Below are positions 24,827 through 33,119 of a DNA stretch of 45,651 bases, in pieces. Source of the DNA: Leptolyngbya sp. PCC 6406 (GTDB taxonomy: Bacteria; Cyanobacteriota; Cyanobacteriia; Phormidesmidales; Phormidesmidaceae); NCBI RefSeq assembly GCF_000332095.2, contig NZ_KI913949.1, positions 1,040,540-1,086,190 on the forward strand, written 5' to 3'. Each line of letters begins with the position of its first letter. Positions within the stretch are counted from its first letter, which is position 1. The notes below the pieces were generated by a model that saw only the letters and a list, made by a program, of their open reading frames with translations, searched no databases and was not told where the DNA came from. The translations under genes and the position numbers were made by a program.

Positions 24827-26080
24827 CTAGAAGGAATAACCCACGTTATTGAAGTTGGTAATCAGGGCCACATTCGTATGCTCCAGAGCTTCAATCAGCC
24901 AGGGAGCCTCACCACAGCGGGTTGGTTCGTGGTGATTGAACAGGATCGCCATCCTATTCTCCAGCCAGGGCTTCACCGTGGCGCAGAACAGTACAACCCG
25001 TAGCAACACTCCCATGGTCACACTGGAGCCGACATCATTCAGCAGTTGGCGAAAGCGACGGAAAATAGGTTCCTTGCGACTGTGGATCACCAGGAAGTTT
25101 AGCAAGCGGCGGCAGAAGGTGACGATGGTGAAATCCTTGGGACATTGATCGTCAAACTCCCGCATGGTTTCCCGAACAAACTGCCGTAGAGAGCGGGTAA
25201 AGGTGTTGTTGTGATACCGAGAATCAGCATTGGTCAGGGGAGCCAGTAAATACTCCAGAAACTCCTCCTTAAACTCGCGGAAGGAGCGCACGGTTTGTCG
25301 ATAGGTCTCGAACATCTTGGCGATGTCCCGGTGACTGCGATTGCCCTCCACCTTACCCGTGTAGTATTCCAGCGCCTGCCTTAGCTCATCGTCGGGTAGC
25401 CGGGTGGGGTTGGGGAAGGAGCCGCCGGTGCCCAATCGGCACTGTGCCCAATAGCGGGCTAGCTTGATGCCCAACTGAGCTTCACTCTGCTGGCGCAAAT
25501 TGTGAGCGCGATCCTTTTGTTCGCGATCGCTGTCCTTGGTCACCAAAAGACTACTGTCATGTAGGAAGGGATAGTGACGCAACTGCTGGGCAACGGACTG
25601 ATCCTCAAAATTTACCGCCTCGGCCTCATCAGTCGTGGGCTCAAACAGCGCCGCCAACCGTCGTAGGGAGGCGAACTGTTCCGTGGTGGTAAAGTTTTGG
25701 CTAAGCTGACGAATGCGCCAAGTCGCATCCTCCGTATCGGTGGTGGTTGCGGGAATCTGGTCAAACAGATCCACTAAGGCGGGAATAGCCCAGTGATCGC
25801 GGGGTTGGGTATACCAGGGATTGACGAGGGTATAGCTACAGCGGTTTAGGGTGTACTTAAACTCCCGCTCGGCTTCGGGCTGATAAATCAGCTCCAGCAG
25901 GGCCGCCCAAATTTCCTCATCCCCGTAGCGATTGCCCTCGATAAATAGCGATTGGAATCGCTGGAGCAATGCTTCAGTGCTTTCTTGATGGCGACATTCG
26001 GCCAAGTGGCCATATAGTTGCGCCTGTAGATCCGATACTGGCCGACTCGACCAGGATGCAAAGGAGTCCATTGAACTCAT
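24827..26080 (-). CDS. Large conserved protein of unknown function
   Basis: 417 residues from ATG 26080 (MSSMDSFASWSS); a TTG-started longer form to 26122 is less likely. I do not recognise a domain. The sequence is soluble, helix-rich and charged, with many Arg/Glu/Phe (FETYRQTVRSFREFKEEFLEYLL) and a hydrophobic-rich segment near 370-385 (MGVLLRVVLFCATV). It has no signal peptide. The length and intact frame make it a real gene. A helical scaffold protein is a guess only. It lies alone on the minus strand between two plus-strand genes. Confidence 0.65.
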   Translation of the reverse strand: MSSMDSFASWSSRPVSDLQAQLYGHLAECRHQESTEALLQRFQSLFIEGNRYGDEEIWAALLELIYQPEAEREFKYTLNRCSYTLVNPWYTQPRDHWAIPALVDLFDQIPATTTDTEDATWRIRQLSQNFTTTEQFASLRRLAALFEPTTDEAEAVNFEDQSVAQQLRHYPFLHDSSLLVTKDSDREQKDRAHNLRQQSEAQLGIKLARYWAQCRLGTGGSFPNPTRLPDDELRQALEYYTGKVEGNRSHRDIAKMFETYRQTVRSFREFKEEFLEYLLAPLTNADSRYHNNTFTRSLRQFVRETMREFDDQCPKDFTIVTFCRRLLNFLVIHSRKEPIFRRFRQLLNDVGSSVTMGVLLRVVLFCATVKPWLENRMAILFNHHEPTRCGEAPWLIEALEHTNVALITNFNNVGYSF

Positions 26081-26344
26081 GGTGGTGGATGCCCCAGTTG
26101 GATGGAGTAGAAACCGATCCAAATGCCATAACTCAGCCCTAGCGATCGTGCCTAGGGCACATGCCTTATTGTCAGTGATAGCACGTATTACGCATAGCGC
26201 AAAATGTAGTGTGTCAATCTGTCAAGGAATGGAGATGAAATTTTCCGATCCAAGACAGGGGTACCGTTCTCTGGACGCAACTCGCTACAATCAACTCGCT
26301 CCTATTCAACCCGCTGCGACTAACGGCGTTGCGTCCTAATTCCC

Positions 26345-27220
26345 ATGACAGCCCAGGCAAAAATCGGCATCATCGGCGGTAGTGGCCTCTATAAAATGGA
26401 TGCCCTCACAGATATTGAAGAAGTGAGCATCGAGACCCCCTTTGGGCCTCCCTCCGATGCCCTAATTGTGGGCACCTTGGCGGGGGCACGGGTGGCATTT
26501 TTAGCCCGCCACGGGCGCAACCATACCCTGATGCCTTCGGAGCTACCGTTCCGCGCCAACATCTACGCTATGAAAACCCTGGGGGTGGAGTACTTGATTT
26601 CCGCCTCGGCGGTGGGCTCCTTGCAGGCAGCGGCCAAGCCCCTAGACATGGTGGTGCCGGATCAGTTCATTGATCGCACGAAAAATCGAGTCTCTACTTT
26701 CTTTGGGGAAGGGATTGTCGGCCATATTGCCTTTGGCGACCCCATCTGTGGGAATTTGGCAGCAGTCCTGGCTGATGCGGTGGATAGCCTAGCGCTGCCT
26801 GAGGTCACCTTGCACCGGGGGGGCACCTATGTCTGTATGGAAGGACCGGCTTTTTCTACCCGAGCGGAGTCTAATCTCTACCGCAGTTGGGGCGCGACGA
26901 TCATTGGCATGACTAATCTGCCAGAGGCGAAGCTAGCGCGGGAGGCGGAGATTGCCTACGCGACGTTGGCGCTGGTGACGGACTATGACTGCTGGCACCC
27001 TGACCATGACAGCGTCACGGTGGAGATGGTAATTGGCAATCTGATGAAAAATGCCACCAATGCTCAGCGGGTGATTCAAACGGTGGTGGAACGCCTTCAC
27101 GCTAATCCGCCAGCATCTGAGGCCCACTCGGCCCTCAAATATGCGGTGATTACGCCTTTGGACAAGGCTCCCGCCGCCACCCTGGAGAAGCTACGGCTTC
27201 TGCTGGGCAAGTACCTGTAG
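26345..27220 (+). CDS. mtnP: S-methyl-5'-thioadenosine phosphorylase
   Basis: 291 residues. [13 protein letters not shown] is the phosphate-binding start, with [52 protein letters not shown] (substrate Met and Glu) and [18 protein letters not shown]. It splits methylthioadenosine, a by-product of polyamine synthesis, into adenine and methylthioribose-1-phosphate. The length and motifs are complete. It stands alone; a purine nucleoside phosphorylase is less likely because of the MTAP-type motif EAKLAREAE. Confidence 0.95.
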   Translation: MTAQAKIGIIGGSGLYKMDALTDIEEVSIETPFGPPSDALIVGTLAGARVAFLARHGRNHTLMPSELPFRANIYAMKTLGVEYLISASAVGSLQAAAKPLDMVVPDQFIDRTKNRVSTFFGEGIVGHIAFGDPICGNLAAVLADAVDSLALPEVTLHRGGTYVCMEGPAFSTRAESNLYRSWGATIIGMTNLPEAKLAREAEIAYATLALVTDYDCWHPDHDSVTVEMVIGNLMKNATNAQRVIQTVVERLHANPPASEAHSALKYAVITPLDKAPAATLEKLRLLLGKYL

Positions 27221-27307
27221 GGGATCAGGTTAGGCAAACTGGCACAGGTTCCCGGTATTTCCCCATGGTCGGCCCATAATTCAGCATATGTGCTGCGGAG
27301 GCTGGCT

Positions 27308-28096
27308 ATGAATTCTCGGGCTATGAGTGGATTTGCCTTTTCTTCGGTCGTTCTGGCGCTGGTGCTGCTACTGGTATTTGGTCTTTTGCAGTGGCTGCAA
27401 GTGCCTGCGGGCAACTTTTTGGATTGGGTGATTGGCACGGCGAGTTTTTGGTGGCTGTTGGTAATTGTGACGGTGCCGTGGAATATCTACTTTGATGCCA
27501 AGGGGGTATTGGCGGAGGCGGCGGAGTCTCGCCGGAAGGAGATCACGGTGGATATGGGTCAGGTGCGCTATGTGCAGGTGGTGGCGCAGCGATCGCTGTG
27601 GGTGGCGATTGCCCTCCATGGGGTGTCGGCGCTGGGGTTGTATGGGTTGGCGGCGATCGGCATTAGTCCCATCGGCTATATCAGTTCGGCGGCAGCCCTA
27701 TTGCTGACGGGGTTGCGGCCTGCGGTGTCGTTTTATCAATATCTGGCGATGCGGCTCAGCGCTATTCGCAAGGAGGTGCAGTATCCCCGTGAGGATGTCA
27801 TGGAGTTACGGCAGCGGGTGATGGATATGGTCTCTCAGGTGAAGGATCTACGGTATCAACTCAACCTGGATCAGTCCCATTCAGACAGTTGGGCCACAAC
27901 GCAGGAAACTACGTTGAAAACCCTGCGTCAAGATCTAACCAATCTGGCGGCAGAACATCGCAATCTGATGAGCGATAACCAGGCTGCCCATACCCAACTG
28001 GCTCGTGATGCTCGAACTGCGATCGCGCAAGTTTCTGAGGATGGGCGCGTCCTAGAAAATGTTCGCGAAATCATCCGCTTTTTCAAGTCGGCCTAG
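27308..28096 (+). CDS. Membrane protein with C-terminal coiled coil, unknown function
   Basis: 262 residues from ATG 27308, preceded by GGAGG at proper distance; the GTG 18 bases earlier is rejected for lack of such a site. Four hydrophobic segments (about 9-30, 39-58, 98-118, 121-140) precede a hydrophilic helical part from 145 on with heptad-like spacing (VMELRQRVMDMVSQVKDLRYQL; TTLKTLRQDLTNLAAEHRNLMSDNQ). Found widely in cyanobacteria to my memory; no function is known. The stop codon TAG (28094-28096) is also the first triplet of a small dispersed element. Confidence 0.7.
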   Translation: MNSRAMSGFAFSSVVLALVLLLVFGLLQWLQVPAGNFLDWVIGTASFWWLLVIVTVPWNIYFDAKGVLAEAAESRRKEITVDMGQVRYVQVVAQRSLWVAIALHGVSALGLYGLAAIGISPIGYISSAAALLLTGLRPAVSFYQYLAMRLSAIRKEVQYPREDVMELRQRVMDMVSQVKDLRYQLNLDQSHSDSWATTQETTLKTLRQDLTNLAAEHRNLMSDNQAAHTQLARDARTAIAQVSEDGRVLENVREIIRFFKSA

Positions 28097-28232
28097 TACT
28101 GTGCGGCGTAAATACCCTGGCCGTTCCATCGTGGCACACTCGGCCCCTCACCGTTCGACTGAGCTCACGCCGAAGCCCTAGCCCTCTCCCACGGGGAGAG
28201 GGGACCGGAAAATGTTGGGCTGGTGCGACAAT
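28094..28232. mobile_element. Small non-coding element, inverted copy of the 9454-9598 type
   Basis: tagtactgtgcggcgtaaataccc at 28094 corresponds to the right end of the 9454-9598 element in reverse. The shared stretch runs to about 28232 (reading back gtcgca..cagcccaacattttccggtcccctctcccc). Relative to that copy it has a 25-bp insertion (cttcggcgtgagctcagtcgaacgg read on the minus strand). The other terminal repeat is replaced by short cacccctcac tandem units. Confidence 0.65.
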
Positions 28233-28280
28233 TCACCCCTCACCCCTTCACCCCTCACCCTTCACCCCTCACCCCTCACC
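28232..28280. repeat. CACCCCTCAC-type tandem repeats
   Basis: About five imperfect tandem units of cacccctcac/ttcaccc fill the region between the small dispersed element and the end of the glycosyltransferase gene. They reach the last codons of that gene, so its C-terminus may vary in length. Confidence 0.7.
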
Positions 28281-29248
28281 CGCTCACTATAATCCTTCGC
28301 CCGAACTTGACGGAAACCCTGAAACACCCACCGCCGCAGGGCTAGAGGCAGGCGGGAGAGGAGCCGCCCGATCTGGGCGCGACGGGAGTTGTGGCCCGAT
28401 TGCCAGAGTTCTGTGAGGAGTTGCCGCCCCCGTTGATCCTCCCCTTTTTCAATCAGTCTTAGGGCTAGCACCTGTTTTAGACCCTGGATCTTGCTCCGGC
28501 GGGATTGCTCCAATTCAGGACGGTCAAAGCGATAGTCCTCCAGGCAAAACAGTTTGGCGGAGAGGAAATGAATATCCTGCCGTAGACTGGTTTGGCCACC
28601 GTGGAAGCGGTACTCCATTAGCCGCTCCGGGATGAAATAGCCCACCTGCCCCGCCAGCGCCAGCCGCACCAACAGGTCAAAGTCCTCACAGCCATCGGCC
28701 TCGAACCGCATAAAGTCCACTGCCTCCAAGCTGGATCTGCGGAACAGGGTAGAGCCCACCTGCAAACTCTGGTGCTCAAAGGTTTCCGTCACCAGATCGG
28801 GAATGACACTGTGGGTCAGCCGATCCTTGCCCCACTTAGCAGAGTTGGCCTGGGTAGCGGCTTCATCCCGCTGGTTGCGGGCGTTGATCACCCAATGGTC
28901 GGTGCAGACAAAATCCACCTCAGGGTGCTGATCCAGCACCGCTACGGTTTGGGCGAGAAATTCCGGGGTCAGGGCATCGTCATCGTCGAATTTGACAAAA
29001 TAATCTCCAGTGGCAGCTTCGTAGCCAGAGCGCATGTTGCGGCTGCGCTGGATGTTCTGGGGATGACGAATGTAGCGCAGACGGGGATCCTGCCACTGGG
29101 CTACAACTTCCGAGGTTTGGTCGGGGGAGGCATCATCGCAGATGATCAGCTCAAAGTCGCCATAGGTCTGGTTGAGGACGCTGTTGACGGCATAGGGCAG
29201 GATCTCGGCCCGGTTATAGGTGGGGATACAGACGGTGACTTTGGGCAT
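28262..29248 (-). CDS. Family 2 glycosyltransferase
   Basis: 328 residues. The start MPKVTVCIPTYNRAEILPYAVNSVLNQTYGDFELIICDDASPDQT and VKFDDDDALTPEFLAQT (DDDD with the DxD metal site) are the GT-A fold signature of GT2 enzymes. A basic C-terminal part follows without membrane segments, so it is probably peripheral to the membrane. The acceptor and sugar are unknown. A second GT2 gene ends 40 bp upstream on the same strand, so the two may act in the same surface glycan pathway. Confidence 0.88.
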   Translation of the reverse strand: MPKVTVCIPTYNRAEILPYAVNSVLNQTYGDFELIICDDASPDQTSEVVAQWQDPRLRYIRHPQNIQRSRNMRSGYEAATGDYFVKFDDDDALTPEFLAQTVAVLDQHPEVDFVCTDHWVINARNQRDEAATQANSAKWGKDRLTHSVIPDLVTETFEHQSLQVGSTLFRRSSLEAVDFMRFEADGCEDFDLLVRLALAGQVGYFIPERLMEYRFHGGQTSLRQDIHFLSAKLFCLEDYRFDRPELEQSRRSKIQGLKQVLALRLIEKGEDQRGRQLLTELWQSGHNSRRAQIGRLLSRLPLALRRWVFQGFRQVRAKDYSERVRGEG

Positions 29249-29258
29249 GGGGTCTGGC

Positions 29259-29298
29259 TTATTCGGAGTTATTCGGAGTTATTCGGAGTTATTTGGAG
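29259..29298. repeat. 10-bp tandem repeat (TTATTCGGAG x4)
   Basis: Three exact units ttattcggag (29259-29268, 29269-29278, 29279-29288) and a fourth, ttatttggag (29289-29298), between two glycosyltransferase genes. The fourth unit provides the stop codon (TAA on the minus strand) of the upstream gene. Confidence 0.9.
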
Positions 29299-30305
29299 GG
29301 GGAAACTTGATCGTCTGGTACTGGTGGGGTAAGCCATTCGATCTGTCGCGCCGCCTCGGGTAACTGGGCATCGCGCTGCCCTTGCTCCCGCGATCGCGCA
29401 CAAAACAGATCCACCAGCCCCGCCACCATCGCCACCGCTGGAGCCCGCCCCCGCAGCCAGCGCCAAGTACTTTTGGGTAATTCCTTAAACAGCCAGCGCA
29501 GGACATGGGCTTGTTGCTGTCGGCGGCTGATCTCGGGTCGCAGGGGAACGCCGTGCAGGTCATGGAGATAGCGATTGGAGCGCCCATAGCGCCGCCACTG
29601 GCTCGCCAGTTCTGAAAACGTGGCCCGGTGGCGATGGCGAATAATGGCCGTTTCTGCAAACTCGACCCGCCAAGACCCCGCCATCTGCACCCGCCAGCAT
29701 AGATCGGCGTCTCCCCCCGTGGTTAAGTAGGGCCGAAAGAGCCCCGCCTTTTCCAAAGCCACCCGTCGTACCCCCAGGTTGGCGGTTTGGCCATAGGGAT
29801 AGAAACTGTGGGCCAAGGTGTATGCCTGGGTCAACACGCTCCGATATTCAGCATATTGCTCTAGCCACGTCCGACCCGGTAAGGCTCGGATCTCGCCCAC
29901 CACTAGGGCCACATCTGGATCGGTAAAGGGCTGCACCATGTTTGCCAGCCAGTCCGGTTCAGGACGGCAATCGGCATCGGTAAACACCAAAAGTTCCCCC
30001 ACCGCTGCCCGAATGCCGCGATTACGGGCAGCGTAGGAGCTTTGAATTTCGGCCTCGGTTAAGGACACCACCCGCAGTCCCTGGGTTGCCGCTTGGGTCG
30101 CGAAGTCTTGGATCAATTCAGGGGTGGTGTCTTGGCTATTGTTGTCTACTAGCAAGTATTCCACCCCTGCCGCTGGGTAGGTCTGGGCCAAGAGGCAAGC
30201 CCCCAACTCGGGGATATCCGCCGCGCCGTTGTAGATGGGCACGATCACAGACACCCGAGGGGGCTGGGCTGGATCAGCAGCGGCGGTAGCAGTGGACTTA
30301 GACAT
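29289..30305 (-). CDS. Family 2 glycosyltransferase
   Basis: 338 residues from ATG 30305 (MSKSTATAAADPAQPPRVSVIVPIYNG); the frame remains open for about 28 further codons upstream but that part does not look like the family. VSVIVPIYNGAADI, YLLVDNNSQDTTPELI, RNRGIRAAVGELLVFTDADCRPEPDWLA (DAD metal site), and TTGGDADLCWRVQMAG are GT2 motifs. A C-terminal part (FKELPKSTWRWLRGRAPAVAMVAGLVDLF) has one weakly hydrophobic helix. It is paired with the next GT2 gene downstream. Substrates unknown. Confidence 0.85.
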   Translation of the reverse strand: MSKSTATAAADPAQPPRVSVIVPIYNGAADIPELGACLLAQTYPAAGVEYLLVDNNSQDTTPELIQDFATQAATQGLRVVSLTEAEIQSSYAARNRGIRAAVGELLVFTDADCRPEPDWLANMVQPFTDPDVALVVGEIRALPGRTWLEQYAEYRSVLTQAYTLAHSFYPYGQTANLGVRRVALEKAGLFRPYLTTGGDADLCWRVQMAGSWRVEFAETAIIRHRHRATFSELASQWRRYGRSNRYLHDLHGVPLRPEISRRQQQAHVLRWLFKELPKSTWRWLRGRAPAVAMVAGLVDLFCARSREQGQRDAQLPEAARQIEWLTPPVPDDQVSPSK

Positions 30306-30523
30306 CACAGCGATCGCAATTGGTCCGCATTGATCTGAGACGGGGTAGATCTGAGACAGGGCAGATCCCCCTCCAGAATCGTAAGGCATGGCTCTGGAAG
30401 ATCATCCCAGCCTTCGGAGTATGCCCCAGATTGCCCCTGGGTTGCCAAGCGGGAACCCAGAACTTGCCGACAGGGTAGCCTAGGGGTAAGGGGCTGGGCT
30501 CCTCGCCGTTTCCCTCATCCCCT

Positions 30524-30568
30524 GGACTGTAAATGGGAGGACTGTGAATGGGAGGACTGTGAATGGGA
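30524..30568. repeat. 15-bp tandem repeat (x3) reaching the DUF2256 start
   Basis: Units ggactgtaaatggga (30524-30538), ggactgtgaatggga (30539-30553) and ggactgtgaatggga (30554-30568). The third contains the start codon of the DUF2256 gene (30563). Each unit carries an ATG in the same frame phase, so copy number may add alternative starts. Confidence 0.9.
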
Positions 30569-30724
30569 CGCGATCGCGCTAAATCTGATCTGCCCGTCAA
30601 GGTCTGCCCTGTCTGCCAGCGGCCCTTCACTTGGCGCAAAAAATGGGCCGACTGTTGGGATCAGGTGAAGTACTGTTCGGAGCGCTGCCGCCGCCGCCGC
30701 TCCCAAGCTTCTGGGCCGGAGTAG
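30563..30724 (+). CDS. DUF2256 domain-containing small Cys-rich protein
   Basis: 53 residues: [20 protein letters not shown], then [22 protein letters not shown] and an Arg-rich tail. The CPVCxRPFxWRKKW...C...YCSxRC pattern is the DUF2256 family, probably a zinc finger with two CxxC-type pairs. Short proteins of this kind are widespread and their function is unknown. It is just upstream of tRNA-Val on the same strand. Confidence 0.85.
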   Translation: MGRDRAKSDLPVKVCPVCQRPFTWRKKWADCWDQVKYCSERCRRRRSQASGPE

Positions 30725-30824
30725 GGGGGATGGTCGGGTGGCTCTACACGCTTGTTGGCGCAATCCGTACCGCAATCCTCGATTGCATCTCCTCAGTCGA
30801 GTATGTTACTTTGATTCTCTGCAA

Positions 30825-30898
30825 GGACGTATAGCTCAGTTGGTTAGAGCACCACGTTGACATCGTGGGGGTCACTGGTTCGAGTCCAGTTACGTCCA
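30825..30898 (+). tRNA. tRNA-Val (anticodon GAC)
   Basis: 74 nt. The acceptor stem GGACGTA/TACGTCC is perfect and is followed by the discriminator A (30898). The D arm is GCTCAGTTGGTTAGAGC, the anticodon stem is CCACG/CGTGG around the loop TTGACAT (anticodon GAC) and the T arm is ACTGG TTCGAGT CCAGT. CCA is not encoded after the discriminator. Confidence 0.95.
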
Positions 30899-30906
30899 TT
30901 CTCCCC

Positions 30907-30932
30907 AAAGCCCTGACACTAGGGCTTTTCGT
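30907..30932 (+). terminator. Terminator after tRNA-Val
   Basis: Stem AAAGCCCT (30907-30914) / AGGGCTTT (30921-30928) with a 6-base loop, followed by TCGTGTTT. It lies 8 bp after the tRNA. Confidence 0.75.
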
Positions 30933-30969
30933 GTTTCTGGGATGATTTTGTAGAGGCGATCGCGCTTTA

Positions 30970-31855
30970 GAGGGTGTTTGAGAAATCGAAGCGGGTATCG
31001 AATTAGGCCAATCGGCGCACCATAATGCGGATCATGGCCAGATAGATAAAGGTCTCACTGGTCTGGGTCAAGCGTTCATAATCCTTGCTCAAGCGTCGGT
31101 AGCGGTTCCACCAGCCAAAAGTACGTTCTACCTTCCAACGCTGAGGGACAGGGACAAATTCCTTGCGCTCCGTGGGGCGTAAGGTCACCCAAATCACCCA
31201 GTCCAGCACATCAATGCCCCAGCGATAGAGGGGGTTACCGTCATAACCGCCATCGGCCCACACCGTGATCACCCGAGAGACCCTCTGCCCCATTGCCTTA
31301 ACGTTTGCCAGCACTTGTTTGGCCCCATCGCGTTCACCGACATTGGCCGCAGTGATCAGCACCCGTAACACCAAACCCAGGGTATCGACGACTAGGTGAC
31401 GCTTGCGACCCTTGATGTGCTTGGCCCCGTCATAGCCCACATCCTCATGCGTAAAGTTAGCCGTTTTCACGCTTTGACTATCGATGATCAACTCTGAGGG
31501 GCTTTCGGCACGACCCGAAACCAAACGGGTCAGGACATAGAACTCGTCATGAATCCTCTGCCAGGTGCCGTCTTTTTTCCAGCGACGGAAGTAGGTGTAA
31601 ACCGTTTGCCAGGGGGGGAAGTCTCCTGGTAGACCGCGCCAGGTGCACCCTTCGCACAGCACGTAGAAGATGGCGTTGAGGACTGCCCATAGGTCAGTGC
31701 TGCGAGGCCGGCCCCGTTCCTTGTTGGCAGGCAATCTAGCGGCAATCAACTCCAACTGGTCGTGGGTGAGATCACTCGGATATGCTTTGCTCATGCTCTC
31801 TGGGAAACTGATGCGTCATGTTCAGCTTATGCCTGGAGAGCTTTTTTACACCCTG
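30970..31855 (-). mobile_element. IS5-type insertion sequence, complete
   Basis: About 0.89 kb with one transposase gene. The left end GAGGGTGTTTGAGAAATC (30970 on) and the inverted right end CAGGGTGTAAAAAAG (to 31855) share AGGGTGT and some further bases, so terminal repeats are imperfect. I find no clear target duplication, so the exact ends are uncertain by a few bases. It sits between tRNA-Val and the PIN-domain gene. Confidence 0.75.
31003..31794 (-). CDS. IS5 family transposase
   Basis: 263 residues starting MSKAYPSDLTHDQLELIAARLP. The IS5 DDE motifs are visible: first D in IIDSQSVKTANF, second D in VWADGGYDG, and E in WKVERTFGWWNRYRRLSKDYERL. It is a complete single-frame transposase, so the element may be active. 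It is related to, but clearly different from, the second IS5-type transposase at 34324-35118. Confidence 0.93.
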   Translation of the reverse strand: MSKAYPSDLTHDQLELIAARLPANKERGRPRSTDLWAVLNAIFYVLCEGCTWRGLPGDFPPWQTVYTYFRRWKKDGTWQRIHDEFYVLTRLVSGRAESPSELIIDSQSVKTANFTHEDVGYDGAKHIKGRKRHLVVDTLGLVLRVLITAANVGERDGAKQVLANVKAMGQRVSRVITVWADGGYDGNPLYRWGIDVLDWVIWVTLRPTERKEFVPVPQRWKVERTFGWWNRYRRLSKDYERLTQTSETFIYLAMIRIMVRRLA

Positions 31856-31876
31856 ACCCCTTTATCAAACCCCCTC

Positions 31877-32551
31877 TTACCAAGCTGGCGGGATTGGGTC
31901 AATATCTTCTAACAAAAAGTCGCCATAGACCCATACCCGCGACTGATTGTAAAGATCGCTCAGCGTGGATTTTCGACTGCCTGTTTTATCCCAGGGTTGG
32001 AGATCTGAATCCAGTTCACAAAAGCCAGTCCAGGGGTGCCCTGCTTGCTGCAATTCTTCGGATTTAACTAATACAGCCGCTAATATGGCTAGATCATAAG
32101 GCTTCAAAGTCAGATCCATCGCGCCGATGGTGATTTGACGCGCTAGCATCGCCTCTGAAAGTGGAAAAATCTTGAGTCCTGAATGGGATGATAGTTGACT
32201 GATTCTCTCCGAAACCTTGGTGATTTCGTTGGTCACCAGTCCATCGAATTGGTCAAATACTCGAAACGTCGCCTCTGCATCATCAGCACTAATGTAATTA
32301 GCTTCCCTTGCCCATCGAACAAATTTTCGCAAATCTGTGGACCGCGATCGCGGGGCAAACCTACGGGGTACGGTTTCGCGGGCCTCAATCAGAGAGATGG
32401 CAGGGACGAAAAGCTGAAACTCACCCGCATCAGCGCGTTCTAGCAACTGAATCGCTTGTGGGCTTTGCAAGTGGGCGGGGGCGGTGACATCAACGACCCA
32501 ATTGGTTTCAACGAAAACTATGCTCGGCTTCAACTGGCAATTCTGCTCCAT
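31877..32551 (-). CDS. PIN-domain protein
   Basis: 224 residues. The N-terminus IVFVETNWVVDV has the PIN first acidic position as Glu (E15, usually Asp in DTN). PAISLIEARE supplies E56 and AMDLTLKPYDLAILAAVL supplies D146 and D153; FCELDSDLQPWD carries the last acidic residues. PIN domains are usually RNases of toxin-antitoxin or defence modules. The first 22 bp overlap the 3' end of the PD-(D/E)XK-like gene, so the pair is translated together. The E15 substitution could lower activity. The protein is longer than most VapC toxins (about 130), so it is not a typical VapC. Confidence 0.7.
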   Translation of the reverse strand: MEQNCQLKPSIVFVETNWVVDVTAPAHLQSPQAIQLLERADAGEFQLFVPAISLIEARETVPRRFAPRSRSTDLRKFVRWAREANYISADDAEATFRVFDQFDGLVTNEITKVSERISQLSSHSGLKIFPLSEAMLARQITIGAMDLTLKPYDLAILAAVLVKSEELQQAGHPWTGFCELDSDLQPWDKTGSRKSTLSDLYNQSRVWVYGDFLLEDIDPIPPAW

Positions 32552-33000
32552 CTGGGACCAGCGGCCCGAATTTCACCTAACTTTAGCAGGTTGATAATCG
32601 GCTCTCCTAGCAGTGTTCTGAGATCTTTAGGGAGCGCTGCTAGGCTTGTCGGTGTCTGTTTCAAGTGTTCTAGCCACCGTTGTACCCGAGATTCAAATTC
32701 AAGGCCCCGTTGCCCTTTCCACTGATCGTCCGCTGGGGGCAGTAGAGACTCGGGTAAGGTTGCCTCACCGACGACGGCAATGGATTCTCCGTGGGGTTTT
32801 TCTAGCGAATCTTTTAGCAGAGAAATTCGCTCTCCTGTCACGGCTAGGCCCACTGAGCAACCCATAGCTGTCATCAGGTGTTTCAACTGCATAACAGCAC
32901 CGTTATGGTCATCTGGTGTATCGGTGAGCTTAATCTCAACAACCGCCAGATATTCCCCATCGGGGCTCATGACAACAATGTCTGGATGTGGCGTTCTCAT
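32530..33000 (-). CDS. PD-(D/E)XK nuclease-like protein
   Basis: 156 residues. The N-terminus HPDIVVMSPDGEYLAVVEIKLTD has the D-X14-E-X-K pattern (D7, E22, K24) of restriction-type nucleases, with a following hydrophobic helix (AVMQLKHLMTAMGCSVGLAVTG). The C-terminal half is charged and ends in EIRAAGPRWSRIAS. It lacks the first helix with its Glu that many members have, as a stop lies 12 bp before the ATG (33000). With the overlapping PIN gene it forms a two-gene unit. An HsdR-N-like or NERD-like role in defence is an inference. Confidence 0.6.
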   Translation of the reverse strand: MRTPHPDIVVMSPDGEYLAVVEIKLTDTPDDHNGAVMQLKHLMTAMGCSVGLAVTGERISLLKDSLEKPHGESIAVVGEATLPESLLPPADDQWKGQRGLEFESRVQRWLEHLKQTPTSLAALPKDLRTLLGEPIINLLKLGEIRAAGPRWSRIAS

Positions 33001-33119
33001 GTATCCATCCTAGGGGCTGCACCCCTATCATGCCAGACCCTGACCTGCTCCATCCATGCCCTTTGGGCTAAGGCGGGAGCCCGGTATGCTTTGGGGGTTC
33101 CCTCGGTTGGGCGAAGGCT

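Noticed and set aside
28232-28280. CACCCCTCAC repeats considered as a CRISPR or regulatory array
   Set aside because: Directly adjoining short imperfect units without spacers: a simple tandem repeat.
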